A stretch of 64,000 bases of DNA, taken from assembly GCA_041402045.1 (NCBI GenBank), contig JAWKSZ010000008.1, positions 62,001-126,000 of the forward strand. Reading direction: 5' to 3'. Both the position numbers and the translations under genes were made by a program. The stretch's first letter is position 1; each line of letters starts with the position of its first letter. This DNA is from JAGQRJ01 sp041402045 (lineage in GTDB: Bacteria > Planctomycetota > J058). Shown here piece after piece: positions 1 through 10,449 of this stretch. The notes below the pieces were generated by a model. It did no database searches and was not told where the DNA came from. It saw nothing but the letters and a program-made list of their open reading frames with translations.

Positions 1-1255
1 AGGGGTAGGGCTGCTGGGGCTCCGGCTGGGCGGCGTAGCGCCACTCCAGGTCGCGGCACAGGCGCAGCCCGGCCCAGGCGCAGTAGGCCTCGGCGTCCTC
101 GTAGCTCACGTTGTGCACGGGGTGGTTGTCGTCGACCGGGTAGCGGGCGGGGGCCAGCTCGCGCGTGGTCACCTCGCAGAAGTGCCGGTACTGACCCCAG
201 GTCACGGGGTACTTGCCCATGAAGAAGCCGGAGACCCGCAGGGTGCCGGTGGGGCCGGTCAGGCCGCCGCCCGGGACCCACACCAGGACCGAGCTGTCCT
301 TCTCGTTGAGGAAGGTCGAGTTCTCCGCCGAGACCTGGCGCACGCCCGGGGGCGGCTCGGGCAGGGCCTCGGGGCGCGGAATGCGATCGCTGCGCTGAGG
401 GCTCCCGGAGCTGCTCGCCGCGTCGAGGCGGTCGCTGAACACGTGTGCCTCCCCCAGGCGCTGCTCCGGCTCGAGGCAGAGGGCCTCGGCGCAGAGCTGA
501 TCCAGCTCAATTGGAACATGGCCGACCTGGGAAGGGCGAGGCGGCGGGCGCTGACCGCTGCGGACCTGGGTCTGCTGGTCCAGGACCTCGCTCAACGAGC
601 CGCGGAACGGGGGCTGGTCGACCAGGGCCTCGAACAGCATGGCCCCCAGCGCGTAGAGGTCGGCGCGGTGGTCGACGTAGGTCGCGCGCACCTGCTCCGG
701 GGCCAGGTAGTGCGGGTGGTCGAGCACCGCCTCCCAGGCGTCCAAGGACCCTTCCCCGCTCTCCAGGGCGTCCCCGTGGAGCCGGGCCAGGCCGAACTCT
801 CCCAGGAGCACGTCGCCCTCGGGGCTGACCCAGAACGCGTCCGGGCGCAGCGAGCGGTGCACGATCCCCAGGCGGTGCAGCTCGGAGACCCGGCGCGCGG
901 CGTGGACCAGGCGCGCGAGGCGCTGCTCGCGGCCGCCGTCCTTGAGCTCCAGCGGGCACGCGCCATCCACCCAGTCGTGGACGACCCACACCCCCTGATC
1001 GGGGAACACCCCCGCGGCGTGGGCCTGGAGGAAGCCGGCGCTGCGCCGGCCGAAGTAGCGCGAGACCTCGACCGCCCGGCGCGCGCGGACCTGGGCTTCG
1101 GCGGCGTCCTTGCTCGACGGGTACTCGACCGCCAGCGCCCGCGGGGCGTGGGTCTCCTCGTCGAGCACGCGATACAGCTCGCCCTGCTCGCGGCGCAGCA
1201 CGAGTCCTTCGACCCGGTAGCGCTCGCCGATCCGCTCCCCCACCTCGAAGCTCAC
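1..1255 (-). CDS. Pseudokinase fused to an FGE/SUMF1-type domain (partial, runs off the left edge)
   Basis: Read on the minus strand from a GTG at 1255, the frame stays open to the window edge, so the C-terminus is missing. Residues 1-270 have a PknB-like kinase layout, including a clear YLAPEQVRATYVDHRADLYALG activation-segment region. All three catalytic residues are replaced: the VAIK lysine is Glu44 (ALAVEYP), the HRD aspartate is Ser135 (HRSLRPDAF) and the DFG aspartate is Glu153 (GEFGLARL). The 91- and 18-residue spacings match active kinases, so the alignment is secure. From about residue 320 a formylglycine-generating-enzyme-like domain begins (VLVWVPGGG, GKYPVTWGQY, HPVHNVSYEDAEAYC, LRLCRDLEWRYAA). 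It is divergent to guaA. A signalling or scaffold role is inferred; phosphotransfer is unlikely. Confidence 0.85.
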   Translation of the reverse strand, partial: MSFEVGERIGERYRVEGLVLRREQGELYRVLDEETHAPRALAVEYPSSKDAAEAQVRARRAVEVSRYFGRRSAGFLQAHAAGVFPDQGVWVVHDWVDGACPLELKDGGREQRLARLVHAARRVSELHRLGIVHRSLRPDAFWVSPEGDVLLGEFGLARLHGDALESGEGSLDAWEAVLDHPHYLAPEQVRATYVDHRADLYALGAMLFEALVDQPPFRGSLSEVLDQQTQVRSGQRPPPRPSQVGHVPIELDQLCAEALCLEPEQRLGEAHVFSDRLDAASSSGSPQRSDRIPRPEALPEPPPGVRQVSAENSTFLNEKDSSVLVWVPGGGLTGPTGTLRVSGFFMGKYPVTWGQYRHFCEVTTRELAPARYPVDDNHPVHNVSYEDAEAYCAWAGLRLCRDLEWRYAAQPEPQQPYP

Positions 1256-1354
1256 GAATCCAGGTTACTTGGGGCCCCTGTCCAGGACCACGGGGGCCAG
1301 AGGCTCCGTCCGGCCGGCCTCGAACCCACCCGCGGGGCGGTCTCCCGCAGAGGC

Positions 1355-1360
1355 TACAAT
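1355..1360 (+). promoter_or_regulatory. Candidate -10 box of guaA
   Basis: TACAAT lies 22 nt before the guaA start, with a GGAGG-like ribosome site (agcggaggcgcc) between. I see no convincing -35 element. This is inferred from the motif alone. Confidence 0.45.
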
Positions 1361-1382
1361 CCCGCCCGCGAGCGGAGGCGCC

Positions 1383-2924
1383 ATGAACCACGAAGAGATC
1401 CTGATCCTCGACCTGGGGTCCCAGTACACCCAGTTGATCGCGCGCCGAGTGCGGGAGATCGGGGTGTTCTCGGAGATCCTGCGCCACGACACCTCGGCCG
1501 CCGAGCTCCGCGCTCGCGCCCCCAAGGGCTTGGTGCTCTCCGGGGGGCCGAGCTCGGTCTACGACCACGAGGCGCCGACGGTCGACCCCGAGCTGTTCGA
1601 GCTGGGGATCCCGGTGCTCGGGATCTGCTACGGGCAGCAGCTCCTGGTCGAGCACTTCGGCGGCCGGGTGCAGGCCGCCCCCGAGCGCGAGTACGGGCGG
1701 GCCGAGCTCACCCTGGACGCCTCCTGCGCGCTGTTCAGCGGGCTGGGGGAGCGCACGCGGGTGTGGATGTCCCACGGCGACCGGGTCGACCTGCTGGCCG
1801 AGGGCCTGCACTCGGTGGCCAGCACGCCCTCGGCGCCCTACGCCGGGGTCCAGATCGGCCAGCGCCCGCTCTACGGCGTGCAGTTCCACCCCGAGGTCAA
1901 GCACACCGACGAGGGCGTCACGATCCTCCACAACTTCGTGCGCGGGGTGTGCGGCTGCACCGAGGCCTGGAAGGTCCACGACTTCTGCCAGCAGGCGATC
2001 GCGCAGATCCGCGAGCAGGTCCAGCAGGGCACCGTGGTCTGCGGCCTGTCGGGCGGCGTCGACTCCGCGGTCACCGCGGCGCTGGTCGACGAAGCGATCG
2101 GCGCGCGCCTGACGTGCATCTTCGTGGACAACGGGCTCCTGCGGAAGGACGAGCTGGAGGAGGTCGAGGCCGCGTTCCGCCCACGCTTCGGCGACCGGCT
2201 GCGGGTGGTGCGCGCCGGCGAGCGCTTCCTGAGCCAGCTCGCGGGGGTCACCGACCCCGAGCTCAAGCGCAAGCGGATCGGCCACGAGTTCATCTCCGTG
2301 TTCAAGGACGCGGTCTCGGACATTCCCGACGCGCACTACCTGGCCCAGGGCACGCTCTACCCCGACGTGATCGAGAGCCTCTCGCCCCACGGCGGGCCCT
2401 CGGTCACGATCAAGTCCCACCACAACGTGGGCGGGCTCCCGGAGGAGCTGGGCTTCGAGCTGGTCGAGCCCCTGCGCCAGCTGTTCAAGGACGAGGTCCG
2501 CGAGCTCGGCGCCGAGCTGGGGCTGCCCCAGGCCCTGATCAACCGCCAGCCGTTCCCGGGCCCCGGGCTCGCGGTGCGGATCCCGGGCGAGGTCACCGCC
2601 GAGCGCCTGGCCGTGCTGCGCGAGGCCGACGCGATCGTGCGCTACGAGCTCGAGACCACCGGCGCCAACGAGGGGGTGTGGCAGTATTTCTGCGTGCTGC
2701 TCCCGGTGTCCTCGGTCGGCGTCATGGGCGACCAGCGCACCTACGAGGACACCTGCGTGGTCCGCGCGGTGGAGTCGACCGACGGCATGACCGCCGACTG
2801 GGCGCGGATCGACCCCGAGGTCCTGGCCACGATCTCCAACCGGATCATCAACGAGGTCCGCGGGATCAACCGGGTGTGCTACGACATCTCCAGCAAGCCG
2901 CCCGCGACGATCGAATGGGAGTAG
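1383..2924 (+). CDS. guaA: GMP synthase (glutamine-hydrolysing)
   Basis: Converts XMP to GMP using glutamine and ATP, the last step of cytosolic guanine nucleotide synthesis. The 513-residue protein has family-typical length. The N-terminal class I amidotransferase shows the nucleophile motif GICYGQQLL and the His/Glu pair in GVQFHPEVKHT. The ATP pyrophosphatase P-loop is GLSGGVDSAVTAAL, and the dimerisation domain ends in the hallmark KPPATIEWE. The frame extends upstream to 1269, but the ATG at 1383 follows a GGAGG-like site and begins the conserved MNHEEILILDLGSQYTQLIARR. The upstream neighbour is divergent; an HtrA-like gene follows after 36 bp on the same strand and may be co-transcribed. 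Confidence 0.98.
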   Translation: MNHEEILILDLGSQYTQLIARRVREIGVFSEILRHDTSAAELRARAPKGLVLSGGPSSVYDHEAPTVDPELFELGIPVLGICYGQQLLVEHFGGRVQAAPEREYGRAELTLDASCALFSGLGERTRVWMSHGDRVDLLAEGLHSVASTPSAPYAGVQIGQRPLYGVQFHPEVKHTDEGVTILHNFVRGVCGCTEAWKVHDFCQQAIAQIREQVQQGTVVCGLSGGVDSAVTAALVDEAIGARLTCIFVDNGLLRKDELEEVEAAFRPRFGDRLRVVRAGERFLSQLAGVTDPELKRKRIGHEFISVFKDAVSDIPDAHYLAQGTLYPDVIESLSPHGGPSVTIKSHHNVGGLPEELGFELVEPLRQLFKDEVRELGAELGLPQALINRQPFPGPGLAVRIPGEVTAERLAVLREADAIVRYELETTGANEGVWQYFCVLLPVSSVGVMGDQRTYEDTCVVRAVESTDGMTADWARIDPEVLATISNRIINEVRGINRVCYDISSKPPATIEWE

Positions 2925-2960
2925 CGTAGGGTCGCCGCAGACCGGCACAGGAGGCAAGCC

Positions 2961-4058
<1,098 letters not shown>

Positions 4059-4074
4059 TCGGTCGCCCTGCCGC

Positions 4075-4243
4075 CTAGCAGCCCGTTGAACTGCGCTCCG
4101 GCAAGGCGCGAGGAGCGACGCGACGTCCGCATCGTGAGCGACGAGCAACACAGTCGTCCGGGGTTGCGAAGCAACTCCTGACGATCGAGGGGGTCGGCGA
4201 AGCCGACCCCCGAAGACCGGGGCGCAGTTCAACGGGCTGCTAG
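4075..4243. repeat. Palindromic element A: 169 bp with 22-bp perfect terminal inverted repeats
   Basis: The ends are exact reverse complements over 22 bp (4075-4096 and 4222-4243), each starting with CTAG (ctagcagcccgttgaact...). Inside is a second inverted repeat around gggtcggcgaagccgaccc. The reverse strand of the core (gttgctcgtcg, gctcctcgcgcct) matches the cores of the two elements at 57489-57811, although the terminal repeats differ. It sits between two convergent genes, and the right terminal repeat contains the stop codon of the outer-membrane factor. No transposase is present, so it looks like a non-autonomous palindromic (MITE-like) element that may also act as a bidirectional terminator. 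Confidence 0.85.
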
Positions 4244-5544
4244 GGGGTGGGGTCGGTCCCCGTGAGCACCTGCAGGTCGCTCCAGGCGAGCATGACCTGC
4301 CGCAGGGAGTCGAGGTAGTCGAGCTGCAGCGCCGCCCAGTCCCGCCGGATCGGGAGCAGCTCGACCAGGCTCGCGTCCCCGGCGGCGAAGCGGGCCTCGG
4401 CGCTCGCGAGCACCGTGTCCGCCTGGACCAGCAGGTCGTCCCGCAGGACCTCGACCGCGCGCAGGAGCTGCGCCAGCCGCGCGTGGGTCGCGCGCAGCTC
4501 CTGGAGGAGCTCGGTGCGCGTGGCGCGGGCCCGCGCCGAGGCCGCGAGGCGCCCGGCGAGGGCGCTGCGCACGTTGCCCTGGTTGCGGTCGAAGAGCCCC
4601 AGGGGGATCCCCACGCCGACGTCGAAGGCGTGCTGATCGCTCTCCTCCAGGCGGCGGTAGAACATGTCCAGGCTCACGTCGGGCACGCGCTGGGCCTTTG
4701 CCAGCTCGACCCGCGCCTCGGAGAGCGCGACCTCGGCGTCGGCGGCGGCGACCCGGGGGTTCTGCTCCAGGCTCCGCACCAGGGCGTCCAGGTCCGGGAG
4801 CGCGAGGGCGGTCTCCAGCTCGCCGGTCACGGACGTGACCTGGAGCTCGGGGTCGCCGACCGCGGCGGCGAGGCTCAGCGCGGCCTGCCGCCGCTGCGCC
4901 TCGACTCGCCCCAGCTCCAGCCGGGCGCGGGTAGCCTCCATGCGCCCCCGCGCGAGCTCGGCGGGGATCGTGTCCCCGGCCTCGACCCGCGCGCTCAAGA
5001 GCTCCTCCGCGCGCTCGGCGAGGTCGAGGGTCCGGCGCTGGACCTCCGCCGCGCGCTCGAGGGAGAGCGCGGTGGCGAAGGCGCCGCGCACCCGGCGCTG
5101 GACCTCGCGGCGGGTGACCGCGAGCTCCTGGGTGCGCTGCTCGACCTCCCGCGCCGCGGCGTCCTCTGCCGCGCCGACGCGCCCGCTCAGCGGGAGCTGG
5201 AAGCTGAGGCCGGCCACGTACTCGGCGGAGTCGCGGGTGCTCCCGCTGCTCCAGGGCGCGTTCTCCATGCGCAGCACGAGGGTCGGGTTGGGGAACAGCC
5301 CGGCCTGCTCGAGCTGGCCTTCGGCCGCCGCGACGTAGGCGCGGAACTCGGCCAGCTCGGGGTGCCGGGCGTCGGCCGCGGCCAGGGCGCCCACCAGGGT
5401 CAGGCTGCCCAGGGGGGCGACCTCCGAGGTCTCGGGGGCCGCGGACGCGGGCGCCGGGTCGCGGACCCAGTCGGGCTGGGGCTCGGGGGCGCCGCCGCAG
5501 CCGAGGAGCAAGGTCAGGAGCAGGAGCGGGGTCGGGCGCTTCAC
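4240..5544 (-). CDS. Outer-membrane factor of an RND efflux system (TolC/CusC-like lipoprotein)
   Basis: Forms the outer-membrane exit duct of the tripartite pump encoded with it. The GTG start at 5544 overlaps the RND gene's stop (GTGA), so translation is coupled. The 434-residue protein begins with a lipoprotein signal (TPLLLLTLLLGC). It then carries two outer-membrane efflux protein repeats rich in coiled-coil helices, with the typical LFPNPTLVLRMENAPW and VPDVSLDMFYRRLEE segments. The upstream extension of this frame is only the antisense of the RND gene. The TAG stop lies inside the terminal repeat of palindromic element A, so the last codons may have been set by that insertion. CusC/CzcC-type assignment rests on context as much as sequence. 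Confidence 0.9.
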   Translation of the reverse strand: MKRPTPLLLLTLLLGCGGAPEPQPDWVRDPAPASAAPETSEVAPLGSLTLVGALAAADARHPELAEFRAYVAAAEGQLEQAGLFPNPTLVLRMENAPWSSGSTRDSAEYVAGLSFQLPLSGRVGAAEDAAAREVEQRTQELAVTRREVQRRVRGAFATALSLERAAEVQRRTLDLAERAEELLSARVEAGDTIPAELARGRMEATRARLELGRVEAQRRQAALSLAAAVGDPELQVTSVTGELETALALPDLDALVRSLEQNPRVAAADAEVALSEARVELAKAQRVPDVSLDMFYRRLEESDQHAFDVGVGIPLGLFDRNQGNVRSALAGRLAASARARATRTELLQELRATHARLAQLLRAVEVLRDDLLVQADTVLASAEARFAAGDASLVELLPIRRDWAALQLDYLDSLRQVMLAWSDLQVLTGTDPTP

Positions 5545-8500
5545 GCGGCACCTCCAGCGGGGGCCGCCGGGGCGACCGGGGTGGAGCGGCCCCAGCGCAT
5601 GTAGAGCGCGGGGACCACGATCATGTTCAGGAGCATGGAGCTCAGCAGGCCGAACAGGATCACGATCGCCATGGGCGTCTGGATCTCGTTGCCGGGTTCG
5701 CCGCCGCCGAGGGCCAGGGGGATCAGCCCGAAGCCGGAGGCGAGGGCGGTCATGAGGATCGGGATCAGACGCTCCTGGGAGCCCCGCTCCACCGCGTCGC
5801 GCAGCTCGTGCACCCCCTCGTGGGCCTGGAGGTGCTTGATGTGCGAGACGAGCATGATCCCGTTGCGGGTGGCGATCCCGAACACGGTGATGAACCCGAT
5901 CACCGAGGCGACCGAGAGCACGCCGCCAGAGACGAACACGCCCACGACGCCGCCGATCAGGGCCAGGGGCAGGTTCAGCATGACCAGGAGCGCGTCGCGG
6001 GCGGAGGCGAAGGCCACCTGCAGCAGGAACCCGATCCCGAGCACGACCCCCAGGCCCAGCCAGAGCAGCATGCGGTTCGCGGCCTCGGCGGCCTCGAACT
6101 GCCCGCCGTACTCCACGCGGTAGCCGGTCTTGGGGGCCAGGAGCGGGTCGACGCGGAGCTTCGTGTCCTCGACGACCGAGGCCACGTCGCGCCCGGCGAC
6201 GTTGCACATGACCACGATCTTGCGCTCCACGTCCTCGCGGCTGACCCGGTTGGGGCCGGTGTCGCGGATCACGTCGGCCACGGCGCCCAAGGGCACCTTC
6301 CCCCCGGCGGGGACGTCCACCGGCAGCGCGCGCAGGACCTCCGCGCTCTGGCCGTCGGCGGCGCTCAGGCGCACCACCAGGTCGAAGGCGTAGCGGCCTT
6401 CGAGGACCTGGGAGACCGTGAGCCCCTGGAGCGCGGCCTCGAGGGTGTGGGCCAGGGCCTCGATGCTCAGCCCGTAGCGGGCCATGGCGTCGCGGCGGAA
6501 GTGCACGGCGAGCACCGGAATGTCGGTCTGCTGCTCGACGGAGAGGTCCACCACCCCCGCGACCTGCTCCATTTCCGCCTTCACCTGCTCGGCGAGGGTG
6601 CGCAGCTCGTAGAGGTTGGGGCCGAAGAGCTTGACCGCCACGTTGGCCCGGGTGCCCGAGAGCATGTGGTCGATCCGGTGGGAGATCGGCTGGCCGATCG
6701 TAATGTTCATGCCGGGGACCGCGGTCAGGTCGGCGCGCAGCGCGGCGAGGAAGGCGTCCTTGCTGCGCTCGCCCAGGGTGTAGGACACGTCGAGCTCGGC
6801 GGCCTCGACCCCTTGCGCGTGCTCGTCGAGCTCGGCGCGGCCGGTGCGGCGCGCGACGGAGCGGACCTCCGGCTGCTCGAGGATCACCTCCTCCACGATC
6901 CGCCCCAGGGCGTTGGACTCGGCGAGGGAGGTCCCGGGGAGGGTCACCGCCGAGATCGTGAACGCGCCCTCGTTGAACTCGGGGAGGAACGCGCGCCCGG
7001 CCCCCGCGATCCCGAGGAGCGCCAGGACCAGGAGCACCAGGCTCGGCCCGGCCACGACCCCCCAGGGGCGGGCGAGGAGCGCGCTCAGGAAGCGGCCGTA
7101 GCGCTGCTTGAGCCAGATCGCCAGCCGCGGTTCGTGGGCTTCACGCACCGACTTGCTCCCGGGGAGCAGCAGGTAGCAGAGCACCGGGGTCACCGTGAGC
7201 GCGACGACCAGCGAGGCGCCGAGGCTGACCACGTAGGCCACGCCCAGGGGCTGGAGCAGGCGGCCCTCGACGCCGGGGAGGAAGAACACCGGGAGGAACA
7301 CGAGCACGATGATCAGGGTCGCGAACACGATCGAGCCCCGGATCTCGCAGCTCGCCTGGTAGACCACCTCGAGCAGCGGGCGTCGCTCGGCCTCGGGCTT
7401 CGCGGCGTTCTCGCGCAGGCGGCGCACGACGTTCTCCACGTCGATGATCGCGTCGTCCACGATCGCCCCGATCGCGATCGCCATGCCGCCCAGGGTCATG
7501 GTGTTGATCGTGGCCCCCATGCCGCTCAGCACGAGCACGGCGGCCACCAGGGAGAGCGGGATCGCGGTGAGCGTGATCAGGCTCGCGCGCAGGTTGGCGA
7601 GGAACAGGAGCACGACCAGCACGACCAGGATCCCGCCGTCGCGCAGGGCGTGGACCACGTTGCGCACGGCGACCTCGATGAACGTCGCCTGGCGGAAGAT
7701 CGTGCCGTCGAGGCGCATGCCTTCGGGCAGCTTGCCCTGGAGGTCCTCGAGCACGCGGTCCAGCTCGGCGGTGAGGGCCAGGGTGTTGGCGTTGGGCTGC
7801 TTCTGCACCCCGAACAGGACCGCGGGGCGCGCGTTGGCCGAGCCGTCGCCGCGCTTGGGGGCGGCGCCCAGGCGGACTTCGCCCAGCTCGCCGACCTTGA
7901 CCGGGACCTCGTCCCGGGTGGCGACCACGGTCGCGCGCAGGTCCTCCAGCGAGCGCACGCGGCCCTGGCCCATGACCAGGAGCTCGGCGCCGCCCTCGGT
8001 CATGAACCCGGCGGAGACGTTCTCGTTGCCGCGGCGCAGGGCCTCGGTCACCTCCTCGAGGGAGATCTCCTGCTCCCGGAGCAGCGCCGGGTCGAGCACG
8101 ACCTGGTACTGCTTGGGGTCGCCGCCGATCGGGGTGACCTGGGAGACGCCGGGGACCGAGAGCAGCCGCCGGCGCACGACGGTGTCCGCGGTGGTCCGCA
8201 GGTCGAGGGGCGAGTGCCGGTCGGAGGTCAACGACAGGAACAGGACCTCGCCCATGATCGAGGAGATCGGGGCCAGGACCGGGAGCTCGACCTCCGGGGG
8301 CAGGCCGTTGGCGACGAGGGAGAGCTTCTCGCTCACGACCTGGCGCGCGGTGTAGACGTCGGCCCCCCACTCGAACTCGACCCACACCACCGAGATCCCC
8401 ACGGCGGTGGAGGAGCGCACGCGGCGCACGCCGGCGGCGCCGTTGAGCGCGGCTTCGATCGGGAAGGTGACCTGGCTCTCGACCTCGAGCGGGGCCATGC

Positions 8501-8663
8501 CGTGGGCCTCGGTGATCACGGTCACCGTGGGCGCGGTGAGGTCGGGGAACACGTCGACCGGGGAGAGCACGGCGGTGCGCACGCCCCAGGCGAGGAAGAT
8601 GGTGGCCACGGCGAGGACCGCGGCGCGCTGGCTCAACGACCAGCGGATCAGGAGGTCGATCAT
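5541..8663 (-). CDS. Heavy-metal efflux RND transporter (CusA/CzcA family)
   Basis: Inner-membrane proton-driven pump of a tripartite metal exporter, 1040 residues, as expected for HME-RND proteins. The start is an ATG at 8663 behind an AGGGGGA site (MIDLLIRWSLSQR); the longer frame reaches back into the upstream gene. Family marks include the TM4 acidic motif IAIGAIVDDAIIDVENVVRRL, the periplasmic PAVLFGVQKQPNANT, and the LPEFNEGAF and PGTSLAES segments. About twelve membrane spans occur in the usual two halves. It lies 10 bp after the membrane-fusion gene and overlaps the outer-membrane gene. The substrate is not readable from sequence; the His-rich partners suggest Zn, Co, Ni or Cu. Confidence 0.95.
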   Translation of the reverse strand: MIDLLIRWSLSQRAAVLAVATIFLAWGVRTAVLSPVDVFPDLTAPTVTVITEAHGMAPLEVESQVTFPIEAALNGAAGVRRVRSSTAVGISVVWVEFEWGADVYTARQVVSEKLSLVANGLPPEVELPVLAPISSIMGEVLFLSLTSDRHSPLDLRTTADTVVRRRLLSVPGVSQVTPIGGDPKQYQVVLDPALLREQEISLEEVTEALRRGNENVSAGFMTEGGAELLVMGQGRVRSLEDLRATVVATRDEVPVKVGELGEVRLGAAPKRGDGSANARPAVLFGVQKQPNANTLALTAELDRVLEDLQGKLPEGMRLDGTIFRQATFIEVAVRNVVHALRDGGILVVLVVLLFLANLRASLITLTAIPLSLVAAVLVLSGMGATINTMTLGGMAIAIGAIVDDAIIDVENVVRRLRENAAKPEAERRPLLEVVYQASCEIRGSIVFATLIIVLVFLPVFFLPGVEGRLLQPLGVAYVVSLGASLVVALTVTPVLCYLLLPGSKSVREAHEPRLAIWLKQRYGRFLSALLARPWGVVAGPSLVLLVLALLGIAGAGRAFLPEFNEGAFTISAVTLPGTSLAESNALGRIVEEVILEQPEVRSVARRTGRAELDEHAQGVEAAELDVSYTLGERSKDAFLAALRADLTAVPGMNITIGQPISHRIDHMLSGTRANVAVKLFGPNLYELRTLAEQVKAEMEQVAGVVDLSVEQQTDIPVLAVHFRRDAMARYGLSIEALAHTLEAALQGLTVSQVLEGRYAFDLVVRLSAADGQSAEVLRALPVDVPAGGKVPLGAVADVIRDTGPNRVSREDVERKIVVMCNVAGRDVASVVEDTKLRVDPLLAPKTGYRVEYGGQFEAAEAANRMLLWLGLGVVLGIGFLLQVAFASARDALLVMLNLPLALIGGVVGVFVSGGVLSVASVIGFITVFGIATRNGIMLVSHIKHLQAHEGVHELRDAVERGSQERLIPILMTALASGFGLIPLALGGGEPGNEIQTPMAIVILFGLLSSMLLNMIVVPALYMRWGRSTPVAPAAPAGGAA

Positions 8664-8673
8664 GCCGTCCCCC

Positions 8674-10353
8674 TTAGTGGCTGTGGCCGTGGGCCGGGAT
8701 CGTGGTCGCGACCGAGGCCAGCTTGACCGCATAGGCCCCGCGGTCGACGACGCGCTCGCCCTCGGCGACCCCGCTCCGGACCTCGACCCAGCCGCCGTCG
8801 CGCACGCCGAGGGTCAGCTCGCGCTTGGCGAAGGCTTCGCCGCCCAGGAGCACGAAGGCGACGTAGCGCCCGTCCTCTTCGACCAGGGCCGACTCGGGGA
8901 TCGCCAGGGCGTCCTGGCTCGTGGTCGTGGCTACGAACGCCTCCACCGCCAGGCCGGCGGCCAGCCCCTCGGAGCTGGGCAGGGCGTAGACCAGGCGCGC
9001 GGCGCGCTGCTCAGGGTCGACCTCGATCGCCGGGAGGAGCAGGCGGCCCGCGTCGCGGTAGGCGGTGCGGTCGCCAGGCGTGCTGAACACGACCCCCGGC
9101 TCGGCGGGGACGCGGCCGAGGGCGGACTCCGGGACCTTGACCTCGAGCTGCAGGCGCGAGCGATCCAGGAGCGTGAACACGGGCTCCTGGGCTGGGAGCA
9201 GCTCACCCAGAGCGCCCGTGGCCTGGACGATCACGCCCGCGATCGGCGCCACGAGCTCGAGCACCGGGAGCCCCTGGGAGAGGTCCGCGGGGAGCGCCTG
9301 GAGCTGGGCCTCGACGTCGGCGTAGAGCCGCTGGCGGGTCTGGGCTGCCTGGAGCTCGGCCTCGGCCCGGGCGTGCTCGTAGACCGCTTGCTCCACCTCC
9401 CGCGGCGACTTGGCCTGGCGCTCGGCCAGCCCGCGCACACGGGTGAGCTGCTGTGCCGCGCGGGCGAGGGCGACCTCGGCCACCGTGGCCTCGGTGCGCG
9501 CCTCGGCGGCCTTGGTCCGCAGCTCGAGCCGGAGCGCGGTGAGCTGCTGGCGGCTGCTGAGCACCGTCAGGTGGTCCGAGCCGGCGAGGGGCGGCTGGAT
9601 CTGGGCCAGGACTTGCCCGGCCTCGACGCGCTGGCCGATCTCGGGCAGGGCACCGCCCTCGGGGGGCAGCAGCCGACCGGCGACCGGCGGCGCGACCACG
9701 GCGCGCCCGGCGGGCGGCGCCAGCACGCGGCCGGGGAGCTGGAGCCGCTCGACCAGGGTGCGTCGCTCGACCGGGAGCGTGTGGAACTCGAGCTTCCACT
9801 GCTGCTCCTTGAGGAACGCGACCCCGTCCTCGGGCAGCGGGGTCTCGGGGACCGCGTCGGCCTCCTCCTGGGTGGCGTAGACCGTGCGGTCCGGGAGCTG
9901 GACCACGTCGGTGCCGTCGGGGCCCGGGACCTCGAGGCTCAGGTGCCAGGTCCCGGCCTGGGTGAACACGAGCTCGGGGAGGTAGATCCCGGCGCGGGCG
10001 GGCTTCAGCGCCTCGACCCGCAGCGGCTCGGCGTCGCCGAGCTGGAGCACGTAGGTCACGGGGCCTTCCGTGCGCGGGGCGAGGGCCTCGGTGTCGGTGA
10101 CGTGGGTCACGAAGCGGGCGGGCACGCCGCGCACCAGGAACGGGTGCTCGATGAACGCCTCGTGGCGCGCGGAGAACTCGGTGATCGCCTCGGTCTTCGG
10201 CGAGTCGCCGTGGTCGTCGTGGTCGGCGTGGTCGCCGCCAGCGCCGTGGTCGTGGCCGCCCCCGCCCTTGGCGGCGGGGCAGCCGCTCGTGAGCAGGATC
10301 GAGCCGGTGAGGAGGGTCAGGGAGAGGGGGTGCAGGAACAGAGTGCGGGACAC
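8674..10353 (-). CDS. RND membrane-fusion (periplasmic adaptor) lipoprotein, CusB/CzcB-like, His-rich N-terminus
   Basis: Links the inner-membrane pump to the outer-membrane duct. The GTG at 10353 sits 5 nt after AAGGAGG and gives a lipoprotein signal (LLTGSILLTSGC) with 559 residues in total. Just after the lipidated Cys is a metal-binding tract (HDHGAGGDHADHDDHGD) resembling that of the divergent lipoprotein at 11095. The body has the adaptor order: beta-barrel/lipoyl half-motifs (VVAPPVAGRLLPPEGGALPEIGQRVEAGQVLAQI), an alpha-hairpin with long heptad-like Ala/Arg/Glu stretches, then GVIVQATGALGELLPAQEPVFTL. The C-terminus is again His-rich (IPAHGHSH). The long N-terminal region before the hairpin may be a CzcB-type accessory domain. 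Confidence 0.93.
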   Translation of the reverse strand: MSRTLFLHPLSLTLLTGSILLTSGCPAAKGGGGHDHGAGGDHADHDDHGDSPKTEAITEFSARHEAFIEHPFLVRGVPARFVTHVTDTEALAPRTEGPVTYVLQLGDAEPLRVEALKPARAGIYLPELVFTQAGTWHLSLEVPGPDGTDVVQLPDRTVYATQEEADAVPETPLPEDGVAFLKEQQWKLEFHTLPVERRTLVERLQLPGRVLAPPAGRAVVAPPVAGRLLPPEGGALPEIGQRVEAGQVLAQIQPPLAGSDHLTVLSSRQQLTALRLELRTKAAEARTEATVAEVALARAAQQLTRVRGLAERQAKSPREVEQAVYEHARAEAELQAAQTRQRLYADVEAQLQALPADLSQGLPVLELVAPIAGVIVQATGALGELLPAQEPVFTLLDRSRLQLEVKVPESALGRVPAEPGVVFSTPGDRTAYRDAGRLLLPAIEVDPEQRAARLVYALPSSEGLAAGLAVEAFVATTTSQDALAIPESALVEEDGRYVAFVLLGGEAFAKRELTLGVRDGGWVEVRSGVAEGERVVDRGAYAVKLASVATTIPAHGHSH

Positions 10354-10387
10354 GAGGTCCTCCTTGGATGCGGGTTGATCGACAGGA

Positions 10388-10413
10388 GGCCGCGCCGTGT
10401 ACACGGCGCGGCC
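10388..10413. promoter_or_regulatory. 26-bp perfect palindrome between the (Gly-His)n gene and the adaptor gene
   Basis: The two halves are exact reverse complements meeting at gtgt|acac (arm ggccgcgccgtgt). It lies in the 96-bp gap of the efflux operon. It could be an operator for a dimeric metal sensor, an attenuating terminator hairpin or a processing site. No T tract follows it on either strand. Confidence 0.6.
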
Positions 10414-10449
10414 GACGCCGAACCGGTCGCGGTTCGGCGCTCGGCGCGA

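Noticed and set aside
113..2929. Very long open frames on the wrong strand or frame (for example 113-2929 plus, 507-4232 minus, 5808-8726 plus, 16190-21265 plus, 16530-20888 minus)
   Set aside because: They are shadows of real genes in a 70-percent-GC genome: compositions dominated by Arg, Gly, Pro and Ala, no conserved motifs, and complete overlap with recognised genes.
4075..4243. Element A as a simple intrinsic terminator
   Set aside because: Arms of 22 bp enclose 125 bp with a core shared by distant elements, which a plain terminator would not have, though it may terminate transcription as well.
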